Assembly (NCBI RefSeq): GCF_001571145.1
Contig: NZ_BCTF01000015.1
Coordinates: 84,501-148,500 of the forward strand
Source: Hydrogenophaga flava NBRC 102514
GTDB lineage: Bacteria; Pseudomonadota; Gammaproteobacteria; Burkholderiales; Burkholderiaceae_C
Length of the DNA stretch: 64,000 nucleotides
Reading direction: 5' to 3'
The first letter of the stretch is position 1. Every line of letters begins with the position of its first letter. Of this stretch, positions 17,167-26,078 are shown piece after piece. Below the pieces are notes generated by a model. That model was not told where the DNA came from and ran no database searches. It was given only the letters and a program-made list of their open reading frames with translations. The position numbers and the translations under genes are program-made.

Positions 17167-17682
17167 ATGGCTCCTGACCCTGGCTCCAAGGGCTTGCCGC
17201 CCTTGCAACTGTTCCCCCCGAGCCGGTGGAGCCGCAAGGCCTTGCCTCTGGCGCTGCTGCTGCTGGTGGTGAGCGCAGGCAACGCGCTGCTGCTGCACTT
17301 TGAGATCGACTTTGTTGACCGCGTCCGCGCCGCCGAGGCATTGGCCATGATGGGGCACGCGCGCAAGGAAATCGTGCTGGAGCGCGCTCAGCGACCTGCT
17401 GCGCGCTCGGCGGGCCCGGGGGATCCGGTCGCCCTGTCGACACTGGGCGAGCCCGCTGCGAAGCACGGGGTGGTGATCCGGTACGCACGCGACGGGGACC
17501 GGGTGGTCGCTCGCTTCAACAAGGCAAGCCAGCCCGATGAACAAGGGGTGTGGGTGCTGTCACCGGTGGAGGCGCCGGAGAACAGCGACTGGGTCTCCAA
17601 CTGGCGCTGCACTTCGCAATCCACAGGCGCATGGCAGCGCATCGCCCAAAGCACTTGCCCCGAGGACGGCGCATCACGATGA
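17167..17682 (+). CDS. Pilin-like protein lacking a recognisable prepilin peptidase site
   Basis: 171 residues with one hydrophobic helix (about 29-48, LPLALLLLVVSAGNALLL) followed by a pilin-like amphipathic segment (VRAAEALAMMGHARKEIVLE) and a C-terminal WRC...STC pair, as in its two neighbours. It lacks the Gly-Phe cleavage site and Glu5, so it is probably not processed as a normal prepilin. It may be a membrane-anchored minor component. It overlaps the next gene in an ATGA arrangement. The homology to pilins is judged by eye and moderate. Confidence 0.65.
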   Translation: MAPDPGSKGLPPLQLFPPSRWSRKALPLALLLLVVSAGNALLLHFEIDFVDRVRAAEALAMMGHARKEIVLERAQRPAARSAGPGDPVALSTLGEPAAKHGVVIRYARDGDRVVARFNKASQPDEQGVWVLSPVEAPENSDWVSNWRCTSQSTGAWQRIAQSTCPEDGASR

Positions 17683-18701
17683 AACAAGAACAGACGCTTT
17701 CTGAAACCGCGCTTTTGCTCGAACACCTCGCGGCCGCAACGCGCCAGCGGTTGCCGTTGCCGGCGTTGGTGTCCCGCCTTGCCGAAGGCGCCCAAGGGCA
17801 GCGCCATGCACCGGCGTTGGCCGCCCTGGCCGACGCCCTTTCCCGCGGTCAACCGCTGGGCGAGGCGTTGCAGGCCTGGCCGCGCCTAGGCCGCAACACC
17901 CTGGGTGCCTGGTTGCGCGCAGCCGAGGACGGTGGCAAGTTGCCCGAAGCGTTGGCTGTGCTGTCGGGCGATGTCCAGCTGCAGGAGCGCAGCAACCACA
18001 AGGCCCGCATCGCCTGGAGTTGGCCGTCGATGGTGCTGCTGGTGACGCTGATCGTGGCGATCGTCCTGAGCGTGTACGTGATGCCCCAGATGCGAGAGGC
18101 CTATGACTCGCTGGGAATGAGCATGCCCTTGCCGACCTGGGCTTACTTCTACGCGTTTTCATTTCCGCTGGGCCTGCCCGTGCCCCTCACCTTGCTGGCC
18201 CTGGTCACCGTCGTCTGGCTGAGATTCGATCGCACTGCCCGGAGCGATCGGTGGATGCACAGATTGCGACTGGACCGCGACCGCTGGGATGTGCAGGCCC
18301 AGTTGCGCCTGCTGCCCATGGTCGCTGCGGACCCGCCCCATGCCGCGGCGCCGGAGTTCTTGCGCTACCTGGTGGACACCACGCCGATTGCGTCTGTTCG
18401 CAAACGCCTTGAGCAGGCACGCGCCCGGATGGACCAGGGCGCCGCGCTTGCGGTCGCGTTGGAGCAGGAGCGCCTGTTGCCTGCGGCTGCGCTGGCGCAT
18501 CTTGACGTGGCGGCGCGCACCCACAACCTGCCCGCGATGACCTCGCTGCTGACGCAGCAGTTGCATGATCGATGGACGCTTGCCTCGGTTCGCTTTGAAC
18601 GCAACCTCAATCTGGTCGTTTACCTGGTGACGGCCTGGCTGGCGCTGACCTTGCTCGTCGCCGTCTACCTGCCCATCTTCAAACTGGGGCAAGTCATATG
18701 A
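17679..18701 (+). CDS. GspF/PilC-type inner-membrane platform protein
   Basis: 340 residues with the T2SSF layout: a cytoplasmic helical domain (about 5-100, containing [13 protein letters not shown] and [13 protein letters not shown]), two helices (about 110-130 and 150-185), a second helical domain and a final helix (about 305-330). PilC/GspF proteins couple the assembly ATPase to pilin extraction from the inner membrane. It is shorter than typical PilC (about 400 residues). Both ends overlap neighbours by 4 bp, so the cluster is tightly co-translated. No ATPase gene is nearby. Confidence 0.8.
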   Translation: MKQEQTLSETALLLEHLAAATRQRLPLPALVSRLAEGAQGQRHAPALAALADALSRGQPLGEALQAWPRLGRNTLGAWLRAAEDGGKLPEALAVLSGDVQLQERSNHKARIAWSWPSMVLLVTLIVAIVLSVYVMPQMREAYDSLGMSMPLPTWAYFYAFSFPLGLPVPLTLLALVTVVWLRFDRTARSDRWMHRLRLDRDRWDVQAQLRLLPMVAADPPHAAAPEFLRYLVDTTPIASVRKRLEQARARMDQGAALAVALEQERLLPAAALAHLDVAARTHNLPAMTSLLTQQLHDRWTLASVRFERNLNLVVYLVTAWLALTLLVAVYLPIFKLGQVI

Positions 18702-19213
18702 AAACACGTCCAAACCGCCACGACGGCTTCACCCTGATCGAACTGATGGTGGTTGTGGCCATCATCGGCATCATGGCCACCCTCGCGGTTCCGTCCTACC
18801 AGGACCGGATCATCCGCGCCCAGGTGAAGGAGGCGCTGGGTCTGGCGAGCTTTGCCCAGGAGGGCGTCCAGACCTTCCAGCGCACGCACCGCCAACTGCC
18901 CGCCAGCAACGCCGAGGCAGGACTGCCGCCGGCCGACAAGATCGTGGGCAACTATGTGGTCGGTGTGCGGGTGGAGGCGGGCGCTACGCATCTGACCTTC
19001 GGCAACAACGCCAACCGGAACCTTGCCGGCAAGACGCTCACGCTGCGCCCGGCCATCGTCAAGGACCATCCGCAGGTGCCGATCGCTTGGGTGTGCGGTC
19101 AGGCCGGGGTGCCTGCGCAGATGCAGGCCATGGGTGAGAACCGCACCGATCTGCCAATGGAGTTTCTTCCCATCGACTGCCGGCCCGGTCCCACCGGCGC
19201 TTCCCCGTCCTGA
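18698..19213 (+). CDS. Type IV pilin-like prepilin (last of cluster)
   Basis: 171 residues. A 10-residue leader ends at Gly10 and the mature protein begins [14 protein letters not shown], a textbook class A prepilin with Glu5. The C-terminal WVC...LPIDC loop matches pilin disulfide loops. It starts within the stop of the platform gene and is followed by a strong terminator. It is paralogous to the first gene of the cluster (shared AGLP and LTLRPA segments). Whether it forms a pilus, a pseudopilus or a competence fibre is unknown. Confidence 0.9.
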   Translation: MKTRPNRHDGFTLIELMVVVAIIGIMATLAVPSYQDRIIRAQVKEALGLASFAQEGVQTFQRTHRQLPASNAEAGLPPADKIVGNYVVGVRVEAGATHLTFGNNANRNLAGKTLTLRPAIVKDHPQVPIAWVCGQAGVPAQMQAMGENRTDLPMEFLPIDCRPGPTGASPS

Positions 19214-19217
19214 AAAG

Positions 19218-19246
19218 AAAACGGCGCCCCGAAGGGCGCCGTTTTT
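19218..19246. terminator. Bidirectional intrinsic terminator between pilin cluster and glcB
   Basis: A 12-bp stem (19218-19229 paired with 19234-19245, core CGGCGCCC/GGGCGCCG) with a CGAA loop. It is followed by a T-run on the plus strand and by TTTTCTTTT on the minus strand, so it can end both the pilin operon and glcB transcripts. Confidence 0.9.
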
Positions 19247-19269
19247 GTCTCCTCGGCTCTACGTGATGG

Positions 19270-21477
19270 TCAGACCGCGGCCTTCACCTTCAGGCGCCAG
19301 GCGTGCAGCAGCGGCTCGGTGTAGCCACTCGGCTGTTCCTTGCCCTTGAACACCAGGTCCAGTGCGGCCTGGTAGGCCTTGCTGGTCTTCACGTTGCCGG
19401 CCATCGGCTGGTACAGCTTGTCGCCCGCGTTCTGCTTGTCCACCTTGGCGGCCATGCGCTCATACGTGTCGCGCACCTGCTGCTCGGTCACCACGCCGTG
19501 GTGCAGCCAGTTGGCCACGTGCTGGCTGGAGATGCGCAGCGTGGCGCGGTCTTCCATCAGGCCGATGTCGTTGATGTCCGGCACCTTGGAGCAGCCCACG
19601 CCCTGGTCGACCCAGCGCACCACGTAACCCAGGATGCCCTGGATGTTGTTGTCCAGTTCTGCCTGCTTCTCGGCCTCGGTCCAGACCGGGTTGGCGCTCA
19701 CCGGCACGGTCAGCAGACCGGTCAGCAGATCGTCGCGCAGCTTGTCGGCCTTGATCTTCTCCAGTTCCTTCTGCACGTCGGACACCAGCACCTGGTGGTA
19801 GTGCAGGGCGTGCAGCGTGGCGCCGGTGGGCGAGGGCACCCAGGCGGTGTTGGCGCCGGCCTTGGGGTGGGCGATCTTCTGCTCCAGCATGGCCTTCATC
19901 AGGTCGGGCATGGCCCACATGCCCTTGCCGATCTGCGCCTTGCCGCGCAGGCCGCAGGACAGGCCGACCAGCACGTTGTTGCGTTCGTAGCTCTGGATCC
20001 AGGCGCTGGTCTTCATGTCGCCCTTGCGCACCATCGGGCCGGCCAGCATGGCGGTGTGCATCTCGTCGCCGGTGCGGTCCAGGAAGCCGGTGTTGATGAA
20101 CGCGACGCGGCTGCCGGCGGCTTCAATACAGGCTTTCAGGTTGACCGAGGTGCGGCGCTCTTCGTCCATGATGCCCAGCTTCACGGTCGAGTCCGACAGG
20201 CCCAGCACCTTCTCGACGCGGCTGAACAGCTCGCAGGCAAAGGCCACTTCGCGCGGGCCGTGCATCTTGGGCTTGACGATGTAGACCGAGCCCTTGCGCG
20301 AGTTGCGGATCGCGTCCTTCTTGCTCTTCTTCAGGTCGTGGATGGCGATGGTGGTGGTGACCATCGCGTCCAGGATGCCTTCGGGAATTTCCTTGCCCTC
20401 GGCGCCCCACAGGATGGCGGGGTTGGTCATCAGGTGGCCCACGTTTCGCACGAACATGAGCGAGCGGCCGTGCAGGCGCACCTTCTTGCCGTTGCTGCCG
20501 GTGTACTCGCGGTCGGCGTTCAGGCCGCGCGTCAGGGTCTTGCCACCCTTTTCGAAGGACTCGACCAGCGTGCCCTGCAGGATGCCCAGCCAGTTGCGGT
20601 AGGCCAGCACCTTGTCCTCGGCGTCCACCGCGGCCACGGAGTCTTCCAGGTCCAGGATGGTGGACAGCGCGGCTTCGACCACCAGGTCGCTCACGCCCGC
20701 GGCGTCGGTCTTGCCGATGGCGGTGGCGCGGTTGATCTGGACCTCCAGGTGCAGGCCGTTGTGCTTGAGCAGCACGGCGGTCGGTGCCTTGGCCTCGCCC
20801 TGGAAGCCGATGAACTGGCTCTTGTCGGCCAGCTTGGAGGTGCCGCCTTCGGCCAGACCCACGACCAGTTCACCGTCCTTGTTGACCTTGTAGCCGGTGG
20901 AGCCGACGTGCGAGCCCTTCTTCAGCGGGGCGCAGCGGTCGAGCACGTAGCGCGCGTATTCGATGACCTTGGCACCGCGCTTGGGGTTGTAGCCGCCCTT
21001 CTTGCCGACCTTCTCGCAGCCCTTGTCTTCGCTGATCACGTCGGTGCCGTACAGCGCGTCGTACAGGCTGCCCCAGCGGGCGTTGGCGGCGTTCAGCGCG
21101 TAGCGGGCGTTCAGGATCGGCACCACCAGCTGCGGGCCAGCCTGGGTGGCCAGCTCGTCGTCCACGTTCTTCGTGGTGGCCTTGACCTTCTTGGGCTCGG
21201 GCACGAGGTAGCCGATGGTTTCCAGGAACTTGCGGTAGGCCACCATGTTGGTGATCGGGCCGGGGTTGGCGCTGTGCCAGGTGTCCAGCTCGGCCTGCAG
21301 GCGGTCTCGCTCGGCCAGCAGGGCGGCGTTCTTGGGCGCCAGGTCGGCCACGATGCCGTCGAAGCCCTTCCAGAAGGTCTCGACGCTCACGCCGGTGCCG
21401 GGCAGGACCTGCTCGTTGATGAACTGGTACAGGTCGGTGGAAACCTGCAGACCGTGGATGCTGGTGCGTTGCGTCAT
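19270..21477 (-). CDS. glcB: Malate synthase G
   Basis: 735 residues, the usual length of the large monomeric isoform. It condenses glyoxylate with acetyl-CoA to give malate. Recognisable segments include [13 protein letters not shown] at the start, [18 protein letters not shown] near residue 270, the catalytic-core region [18 protein letters not shown] and the C-terminal [17 protein letters not shown] ribosome site precedes the ATG at 21477. The upstream gene on the same strand, 35 bp away, encodes a haloacid dehalogenase whose product could feed glyoxylate formation. Confidence 0.97.
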   Translation of the reverse strand: MTQRTSIHGLQVSTDLYQFINEQVLPGTGVSVETFWKGFDGIVADLAPKNAALLAERDRLQAELDTWHSANPGPITNMVAYRKFLETIGYLVPEPKKVKATTKNVDDELATQAGPQLVVPILNARYALNAANARWGSLYDALYGTDVISEDKGCEKVGKKGGYNPKRGAKVIEYARYVLDRCAPLKKGSHVGSTGYKVNKDGELVVGLAEGGTSKLADKSQFIGFQGEAKAPTAVLLKHNGLHLEVQINRATAIGKTDAAGVSDLVVEAALSTILDLEDSVAAVDAEDKVLAYRNWLGILQGTLVESFEKGGKTLTRGLNADREYTGSNGKKVRLHGRSLMFVRNVGHLMTNPAILWGAEGKEIPEGILDAMVTTTIAIHDLKKSKKDAIRNSRKGSVYIVKPKMHGPREVAFACELFSRVEKVLGLSDSTVKLGIMDEERRTSVNLKACIEAAGSRVAFINTGFLDRTGDEMHTAMLAGPMVRKGDMKTSAWIQSYERNNVLVGLSCGLRGKAQIGKGMWAMPDLMKAMLEQKIAHPKAGANTAWVPSPTGATLHALHYHQVLVSDVQKELEKIKADKLRDDLLTGLLTVPVSANPVWTEAEKQAELDNNIQGILGYVVRWVDQGVGCSKVPDINDIGLMEDRATLRISSQHVANWLHHGVVTEQQVRDTYERMAAKVDKQNAGDKLYQPMAGNVKTSKAYQAALDLVFKGKEQPSGYTEPLLHAWRLKVKAAV

Positions 21478-21512
21478 GGAAGGACTCCGTCGGTTCAAAA
21501 GGAAAAAGGAAA

Positions 21513-22223
21513 TCAGTCGAAGAAGGCGAGGACCTCGCGCAGGTTCGTGGCCGTGCGCGTGGGCGGGGTGCCCAGTTCCTCGAAGGGCTGGTTCTGGCGG
21601 TTCACCCACAGCGTGCGGTAGCCGAACCAGGTCGCGCCCAGCGCGTCCCAGGCGTTGCTGCTGACGAACACGATCTGCTGGCGCGAGAGGCCGGTCACCT
21701 TCTCGCCCTGCGCGTATGCGTCGGGGTGGGTCTTGTACTTGCGCACGCCGTCCACGCTGATCACGTGGTCCAGCAGGCCTTCCAGCCCGGCGCTGCGCAC
21801 GGCGATGCCCAGCATCTGCGGCTCGCCGTTGCTCAGAATGCCGGTGACGACGCCGCGGCTCTTCAGCGCCTGCAGCACCTCGCGGTTCTCGGGGAAAGCG
21901 CTGAGGCTGCGGTACTGGTTCATCAGCTGCGTGGCCTTGGCCTCGTAGGCGGCCCAGTCGCTGCGCGCAGCGGGCTCGATCAGCTTGATGGCGTAGGCCA
22001 GCGCGGCCTGGGTCAGTTCCCAGAACGGGCGGTAGTGGGGCTGATGGGGCGCGCCCTGGTCGCTGGTGGTCACCAGGCGGGTGTATTCGATCTGCTTGTC
22101 GCGCCAGACCGTGGCCAGCCGCGCGCCCTGGCCCGGGAACAGCTGCTGGGCAAGCAGGCCCACGCTGTACACGTCGAACAGCGTGCCGCAGGCGTCGAAC
22201 AGGACCGCGCGGGGTTTTTCCAT
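21513..22223 (-). CDS. L-2-haloacid dehalogenase (HAD type II)
   Basis: 236 residues, the usual size of the family. Hydrolytically removes halogen from 2-haloalkanoic acids, giving the 2-hydroxy acid. The nucleophile is D10 ([10 protein letters not shown]); the type II signature is seen in [10 protein letters not shown] near residue 132, the lysine in [10 protein letters not shown] and the SSN...D loop ([13 protein letters not shown]), which separates true dehalogenases from other HAD phosphatases. It lies 35 bp before malate synthase G and is probably in its operon. Substrate range cannot be read by eye. Confidence 0.88.
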   Translation of the reverse strand: MEKPRAVLFDACGTLFDVYSVGLLAQQLFPGQGARLATVWRDKQIEYTRLVTTSDQGAPHQPHYRPFWELTQAALAYAIKLIEPAARSDWAAYEAKATQLMNQYRSLSAFPENREVLQALKSRGVVTGILSNGEPQMLGIAVRSAGLEGLLDHVISVDGVRKYKTHPDAYAQGEKVTGLSRQQIVFVSSNAWDALGATWFGYRTLWVNRQNQPFEELGTPPTRTATNLREVLAFFD

Positions 22224-22299
22224 CCCGCCACTGTATTCGAGACTTGTCGCCTGATTAATTGCCTGAACTTTGACTTATCTGTGACAAAAAAGAGGGTAA

Positions 22300-23217
22300 T
22301 CAGCTTTCCTCGGCGGCCAGGCGCACCAGGTGGTCCCGCAGCAGGCGGGCGGCCGGGCCGAGGTCGGATTCGTCCCGGCAGCAGATCGCGAAGCGGCGTT
22401 CGGCCCAGTCCTCGTCCAGCGGCACCACGGCCAGACCCAGGGTGTCGGCCCGGGGCTGGGCCACCGCCACCGGCATCACGCCCACCGCCAGCCGGGTGGC
22501 CACCACGCGCAGGGCGGCTTCGAAGTCGGTCACGATCATGCGGTAGCGCAGGGTCTGGCCCAGCTCGGCCGCGGCGCGTTGCATCAGCGCCTGCACCGCG
22601 CTGTCCACCGGCAGGCCGACGAAGGGGTGGTCTAGCGCCTGTGCCAGCCGCACCCGCGCCAGCCCGGCCAGCGCATGGCCCCGGGGCAGCACCAGCCCCA
22701 GTCGGTCGCTGCGGTAGGGCGCGTGCGCCAGGCCGCGCAGGTCGGCGCCGTGCGGGCTGCTCCAGCAGATACCCAGCGAGGCCATGCCGTCGCGGATGCC
22801 CTGCACCACCTGCGCGCCAGAGCGCGACGCGAGTTCCACCTGGATGCCGTCGTGGCCCGGCTGGGCCAGGAAGCCGGCCACGTCGCCCGGCAGCGACGCC
22901 GCCATCACCGACGCGGTGGCCAGCAGGCGCACCTGGCCGCGCACGCCGGCCGCGAAGGCCGCCATGTCGCGTTCGATGCGCTGGGCGCCCAGCAGCAGCT
23001 CGCGCGCGTGTTCGCGCAGGCTCTCGCCGGCGGGCGTGGGCTCGACCCCGTGGCGGCGCCGGGTCAGCAGCGGCGTGCCGATCTGCGCCTCCAGCTGGGC
23101 CAGGCGCTTGCTGACCGCGCTGGCCGTCAGGTGGGCTTCGGCGGCGGCGCGGACAATATTGCGGTGGTCGCAGACGGCCACGAACAGCCGCAAGTTGGTG
23201 AGGTCCAGATCGCGCAT
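22300..23217 (-). CDS. LysR-family transcriptional regulator
   Basis: 305 residues: an N-terminal winged helix (AAAEAHLTASAVSKRLAQLE) and an effector-binding domain. It is divergent from the CoA-transferase and lyase genes and almost certainly controls them. The 120-bp intergenic region holds a 13-bp inverted repeat with T-N11-A spacing. Downstream on the same strand lie the dehalogenase and malate synthase genes, after a 76-bp gap. Confidence 0.9.
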   Translation of the reverse strand: MRDLDLTNLRLFVAVCDHRNIVRAAAEAHLTASAVSKRLAQLEAQIGTPLLTRRRHGVEPTPAGESLREHARELLLGAQRIERDMAAFAAGVRGQVRLLATASVMAASLPGDVAGFLAQPGHDGIQVELASRSGAQVVQGIRDGMASLGICWSSPHGADLRGLAHAPYRSDRLGLVLPRGHALAGLARVRLAQALDHPFVGLPVDSAVQALMQRAAAELGQTLRYRMIVTDFEAALRVVATRLAVGVMPVAVAQPRADTLGLAVVPLDEDWAERRFAICCRDESDLGPAARLLRDHLVRLAAEES

Positions 23218-23228
23218 GGGTCAAGAAG

Positions 23229-23241
23229 TTCCATTTTGGAA
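23229..23241. promoter_or_regulatory. LysR box upstream of the CoA-transferase operon
   Basis: TTCCATTTTGGAA, arms TTCCA/TGGAA around TTT, has the T-N11-A form of LysR sites. It is centred about 64 bp before the start predicted from TTTGCG (23265-23270), a 16-bp spacer and TAAACT (23287-23292), where a LysR recognition site is expected. Confidence 0.45.
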
Positions 23242-23337
23242 AACCATGATGGCAAAAATACCGCTTTGCGCTGTTTTGGTAAAGCCTAAACTGCCATCAA
23301 CCGGCGCAACACCGATGCCCCGGAACGGAGACATTGC

Positions 23338-24558
23338 ATGAACCAGACCCCCGGGGCCGCCGCGGCCCCCACCCGCTCGCTGCCATTGGCCGGCCTGCGC
23401 GTTGTTGAATTCACCCACATGGTCATGGGCCCCACCTGCGGCATGGTGCTGGCCGACATGGGGGCCGAGACTATCAAGGTCGAACCCATCGAGGGCGACC
23501 GCACCCGCCACCTGCTGGGCTCGGGCGCGGGCTTCTTCCCACTGTTCAACCGCAACAAGAAGAGCATCGCCATCGACCTGCGCCAGGCCGAGGGCGCCGA
23601 GGTGGCGCGCCGGCTGGCCGCCAGCGCCGACGTGGTGGCCGAGAACTTCAAGCCCGGCACCATGGGCAAGTACGGGCTGGACTACGCCAGCCTGTCGCAG
23701 GTCAACCCGCGCTGCATCTACATCAGCCTCAAGGGCTTTTTACCCGGCCCCTACGACCACCGCACCGCGCTGGACGAGGTGGTGCAGATGATGGGCGGCC
23801 TGGCCTACATGACCGGGCGGCCGGGCGACCCTCTGCGCGCCGGCACCAGCGTCAACGACATCATGGGTGGCATGTTCGGCGCCATCGGAGCCCTGGGCGC
23901 GCTGATCCAGCGCGGCATCACCGGCAGGGGCCAGGAAGTGCAGAGCGCCCTCTATGAGAACAACGTGTTCCTCGTCGGCCAGCACATGCTGCAGTACGCC
24001 ATCACCGGCAAACCCGCAGCGCCCATGCCCGAGCGCATCTCTGCCTGGGCGGTGTACGACGTGTTCACCGTGAAGGACGGCGAGCAGATCTTCCTGGCGG
24101 CGGTGAGCGATCCGCAGTGGGTGACCTTCTGCGACGCGCTGGGTTACGCCGACCTCAAGGCCGACCCGCAGTACCCCGACAACAACGCCCGCGTGAAGCT
24201 GCGCCCGCAGCTGCTGCCGATCCTGCGCGAGCGGCTGGCCGGCTGGCGCGCGGCCGACCTCGCAGCGCTGTTCGAGAAGGTGGGCCTGCCCTTCGCCCCC
24301 ATCCGCAAGCCCGAAGAGCTGTACGACGACGAGCACCTGCTGGCCACCGGCGGCCTGGCCGACATCACACTGCCCGACGGCGAGCGCGCCGGTCAGACCG
24401 TCAAGACCACGCTGTTCCCGTTCACGCTGCATGGACAGCGGCCCGGCGTGCGGCTGGACCCGCCGACCATGGGCGCGCACACCACCGAGCTGCTGCACGG
24501 CCTGGGCTACGCGGCGTCCGACATCGAACGCCTGCGCCAGCAGGCGGCGGTCGCGTGA
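23338..24558 (+). CDS. CaiB/BaiF (class III) CoA-transferase
   Basis: 406 residues. Moves CoA from a donor such as succinyl-CoA to a carboxylic acid through an enzyme aspartyl-CoA intermediate; D146 (TALDEVVQ) is the likely catalytic aspartate. The early KVEP and NRNKKSIAIDLR segments are typical of the family. The next gene, 7 bp downstream, encodes an HMG-CoA-lyase-type enzyme, so the transferase probably activates a hydroxy-dicarboxylic acid for cleavage. The exact substrate is inference. Regulated by the divergent LysR. Confidence 0.9.
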   Translation: MNQTPGAAAAPTRSLPLAGLRVVEFTHMVMGPTCGMVLADMGAETIKVEPIEGDRTRHLLGSGAGFFPLFNRNKKSIAIDLRQAEGAEVARRLAASADVVAENFKPGTMGKYGLDYASLSQVNPRCIYISLKGFLPGPYDHRTALDEVVQMMGGLAYMTGRPGDPLRAGTSVNDIMGGMFGAIGALGALIQRGITGRGQEVQSALYENNVFLVGQHMLQYAITGKPAAPMPERISAWAVYDVFTVKDGEQIFLAAVSDPQWVTFCDALGYADLKADPQYPDNNARVKLRPQLLPILRERLAGWRAADLAALFEKVGLPFAPIRKPEELYDDEHLLATGGLADITLPDGERAGQTVKTTLFPFTLHGQRPGVRLDPPTMGAHTTELLHGLGYAASDIERLRQQAAVA

Positions 24559-24565
24559 GGACGCC

Positions 24566-25495
24566 ATGAAGACGCCGGATGTCCACATCAGCGAGGTCGG
24601 CCCGCGCGACGGCCTGCAGTCCGTCAAGGCCACCATGCCCACGGCGGACAAGTTCCGCTGGATCGACGCACTCGCGGCGGCCGGCCTGCGCGAGATTGAA
24701 GTGGGCTCCTTCGTGCCCGCCAAGCTGCTGCCGCAGATGGCCGACGTGGCCGAGGTGGTGCGCCATGCGCTCGCCCTGACCGCCCAGCACCCCGACCTGA
24801 CCGTGATGGCCCTGGTGCCCAACCGGCGTGGCGCCGAGGCCGCGCTGGCCGCCGGCGTGCGCAAGGTCACGCTGCCGGTCTCGGCCAGCGAGGCGCATTC
24901 GCTGGCCAATGTGCGCAAGACGCGCGGGCAGATGGTGGCCGAGCTGCGCGAGGTGGCGGCGCTGCGCAATGAACGCGCGCCGGGCGTGGTGGTGGAGGTG
25001 GGCCTGTCCACCGCCTTCGGCTGCACGCTGCAGGGTCAGGTGCCGGAAGACGAGGTGATCGCGCTGGCGGTGGCCTGCGTCGACGCCGGTGTGGACGAGG
25101 TCGGTCTGTCCGACACCACCGGCATGGCCAACCCTGCGCAGGTGCGGCGCCTGTTCACCCGCCTGCGCGCCGAGCTGGGCGACAAGGCCGGCGCGGCCCA
25201 CATGCACAACACGCGCGGCCTGGGCCTGGCCAACTGCCTGGCGGCGTACGACGTGGGCGTGCGCGCCTTCGACAGCTCGCTCGGCGGGCTGGGCGGCTGC
25301 CCCTACGCGCCCGGTGCCAGCGGCAACGTGGTGACGGAAGACCTGGTGTTCATGTTCGAGGCCATGGGCGTGTCCACGGGCGTGGACATCCACAAGCTCA
25401 TCGCTGCGCGCGAACCGCTGACAGCGGGCCTGCCCGGGGAGCCGGTGTACGGCATGACGCCCGAGGCGGGACTGCCCAAGGGGTGGCTCCTCTGA
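24566..25495 (+). CDS. Hydroxymethylglutaryl-CoA lyase family protein
   Basis: A 309-residue TIM-barrel enzyme that cleaves a 3-hydroxy-3-methyl-acyl-CoA into acetyl-CoA and a keto acid. The N-terminal SEVGPRDGLQ carries the catalytic Arg-Asp, HMHNTRGLG near 210 supplies metal-binding histidines and GLGGCPYAPGASGN carries the catalytic Cys. I started at the ATG at 24566, where homology begins. It sits 7 bp after the CoA-transferase gene. It could act on HMG-CoA or on a relative such as citramalyl-CoA; sequence alone does not decide. Confidence 0.9.
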   Translation: MKTPDVHISEVGPRDGLQSVKATMPTADKFRWIDALAAAGLREIEVGSFVPAKLLPQMADVAEVVRHALALTAQHPDLTVMALVPNRRGAEAALAAGVRKVTLPVSASEAHSLANVRKTRGQMVAELREVAALRNERAPGVVVEVGLSTAFGCTLQGQVPEDEVIALAVACVDAGVDEVGLSDTTGMANPAQVRRLFTRLRAELGDKAGAAHMHNTRGLGLANCLAAYDVGVRAFDSSLGGLGGCPYAPGASGNVVTEDLVFMFEAMGVSTGVDIHKLIAAREPLTAGLPGEPVYGMTPEAGLPKGWLL

Positions 25496-25558
25496 TTCGT
25501 GCGCAGAGTGGCGATCTGGATCAAGACGCGGAGCGCTGGCTGTCTTAGACTGTTTGTG

Positions 25559-25579
25559 ATGGGCGCATCGGGTGCCCAT
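25559..25579. promoter_or_regulatory. Inverted repeat upstream of the DUF4189 gene
   Basis: ATGGGC (25559-25564) and GCCCAT (25574-25579) are separated by 9 bp in the short intergenic region, about 30 bp before the ATG. It may be an operator or an mRNA hairpin. It is too short to be sure. Confidence 0.25.
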
Positions 25580-25608
25580 GCGTATTCATTTTCCTGAGGA
25601 GGAAACCC

Positions 25609-25995
25609 ATGAAGAAGTTGTGGACCTGGGGTGCGGCCCTGATTGCCGCGGTGACGCTGGCGGCCTGTGGTGGTGGCGGCGACAGCAATGGCTACGGCTC
25701 CATCGCTGTCAGTGAGTCGACCAACCGGGTGGGCATTGCATCCGAAGCCTTGACCCAGTCGATCGCCAACGACGCGGCGCGCGACGAGTGCGACGCCGGC
25801 GATTGCCAGGTGGTGTTGCAGTTCGAGGAGTGCGGTGCCATCGCCCAAGGACAGACGGCATCCGGTGCCTGGGTATGGGGTGTGGGCGCAGGCGGATCGG
25901 CCTTCGATGCGCAGACCGCAGCGAACAACTCCTGTGTGGCCAAGGGTGCCCAAAGCTGCACAGAGATTCCCAACCTGCCGGCCCAGTGCAACTGA
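25609..25995 (+). CDS. DUF4189 lipoprotein
   Basis: 128 residues. A lipoprotein signal with lipobox LAAC (Cys20) is followed by a DUF4189 domain (about 28-128) rich in paired cysteines, with the typical YGSIAVSES start and the A...A...C...GA.SC ending. The function of the family is unknown. AGGAGG lies 7 bp before the ATG. It stands alone between the lyase gene and a LysR gene. The Cys-flanking GGGGDS linker resembles that of the two protease lipoproteins downstream. Confidence 0.82.
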   Translation: MKKLWTWGAALIAAVTLAACGGGGDSNGYGSIAVSESTNRVGIASEALTQSIANDAARDECDAGDCQVVLQFEECGAIAQGQTASGAWVWGVGAGGSAFDAQTAANNSCVAKGAQSCTEIPNLPAQCN

Positions 25996-26078
25996 CCTCT
26001 TCGGCATAGCGGTCAGGTAAAAAATCTCTCCAGAAGTCCCGTTGATTGCCTCCTTTTGATGGGGTAATCTGCGGGTCC

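Noticed and set aside
19303..21621. Open frame of 772 codons antisense to malate synthase G
   Set aside because: Translation is low complexity and His/Gln/Gly rich with no motif; glcB on the other strand is unmistakable. It is a shadow caused by high GC.
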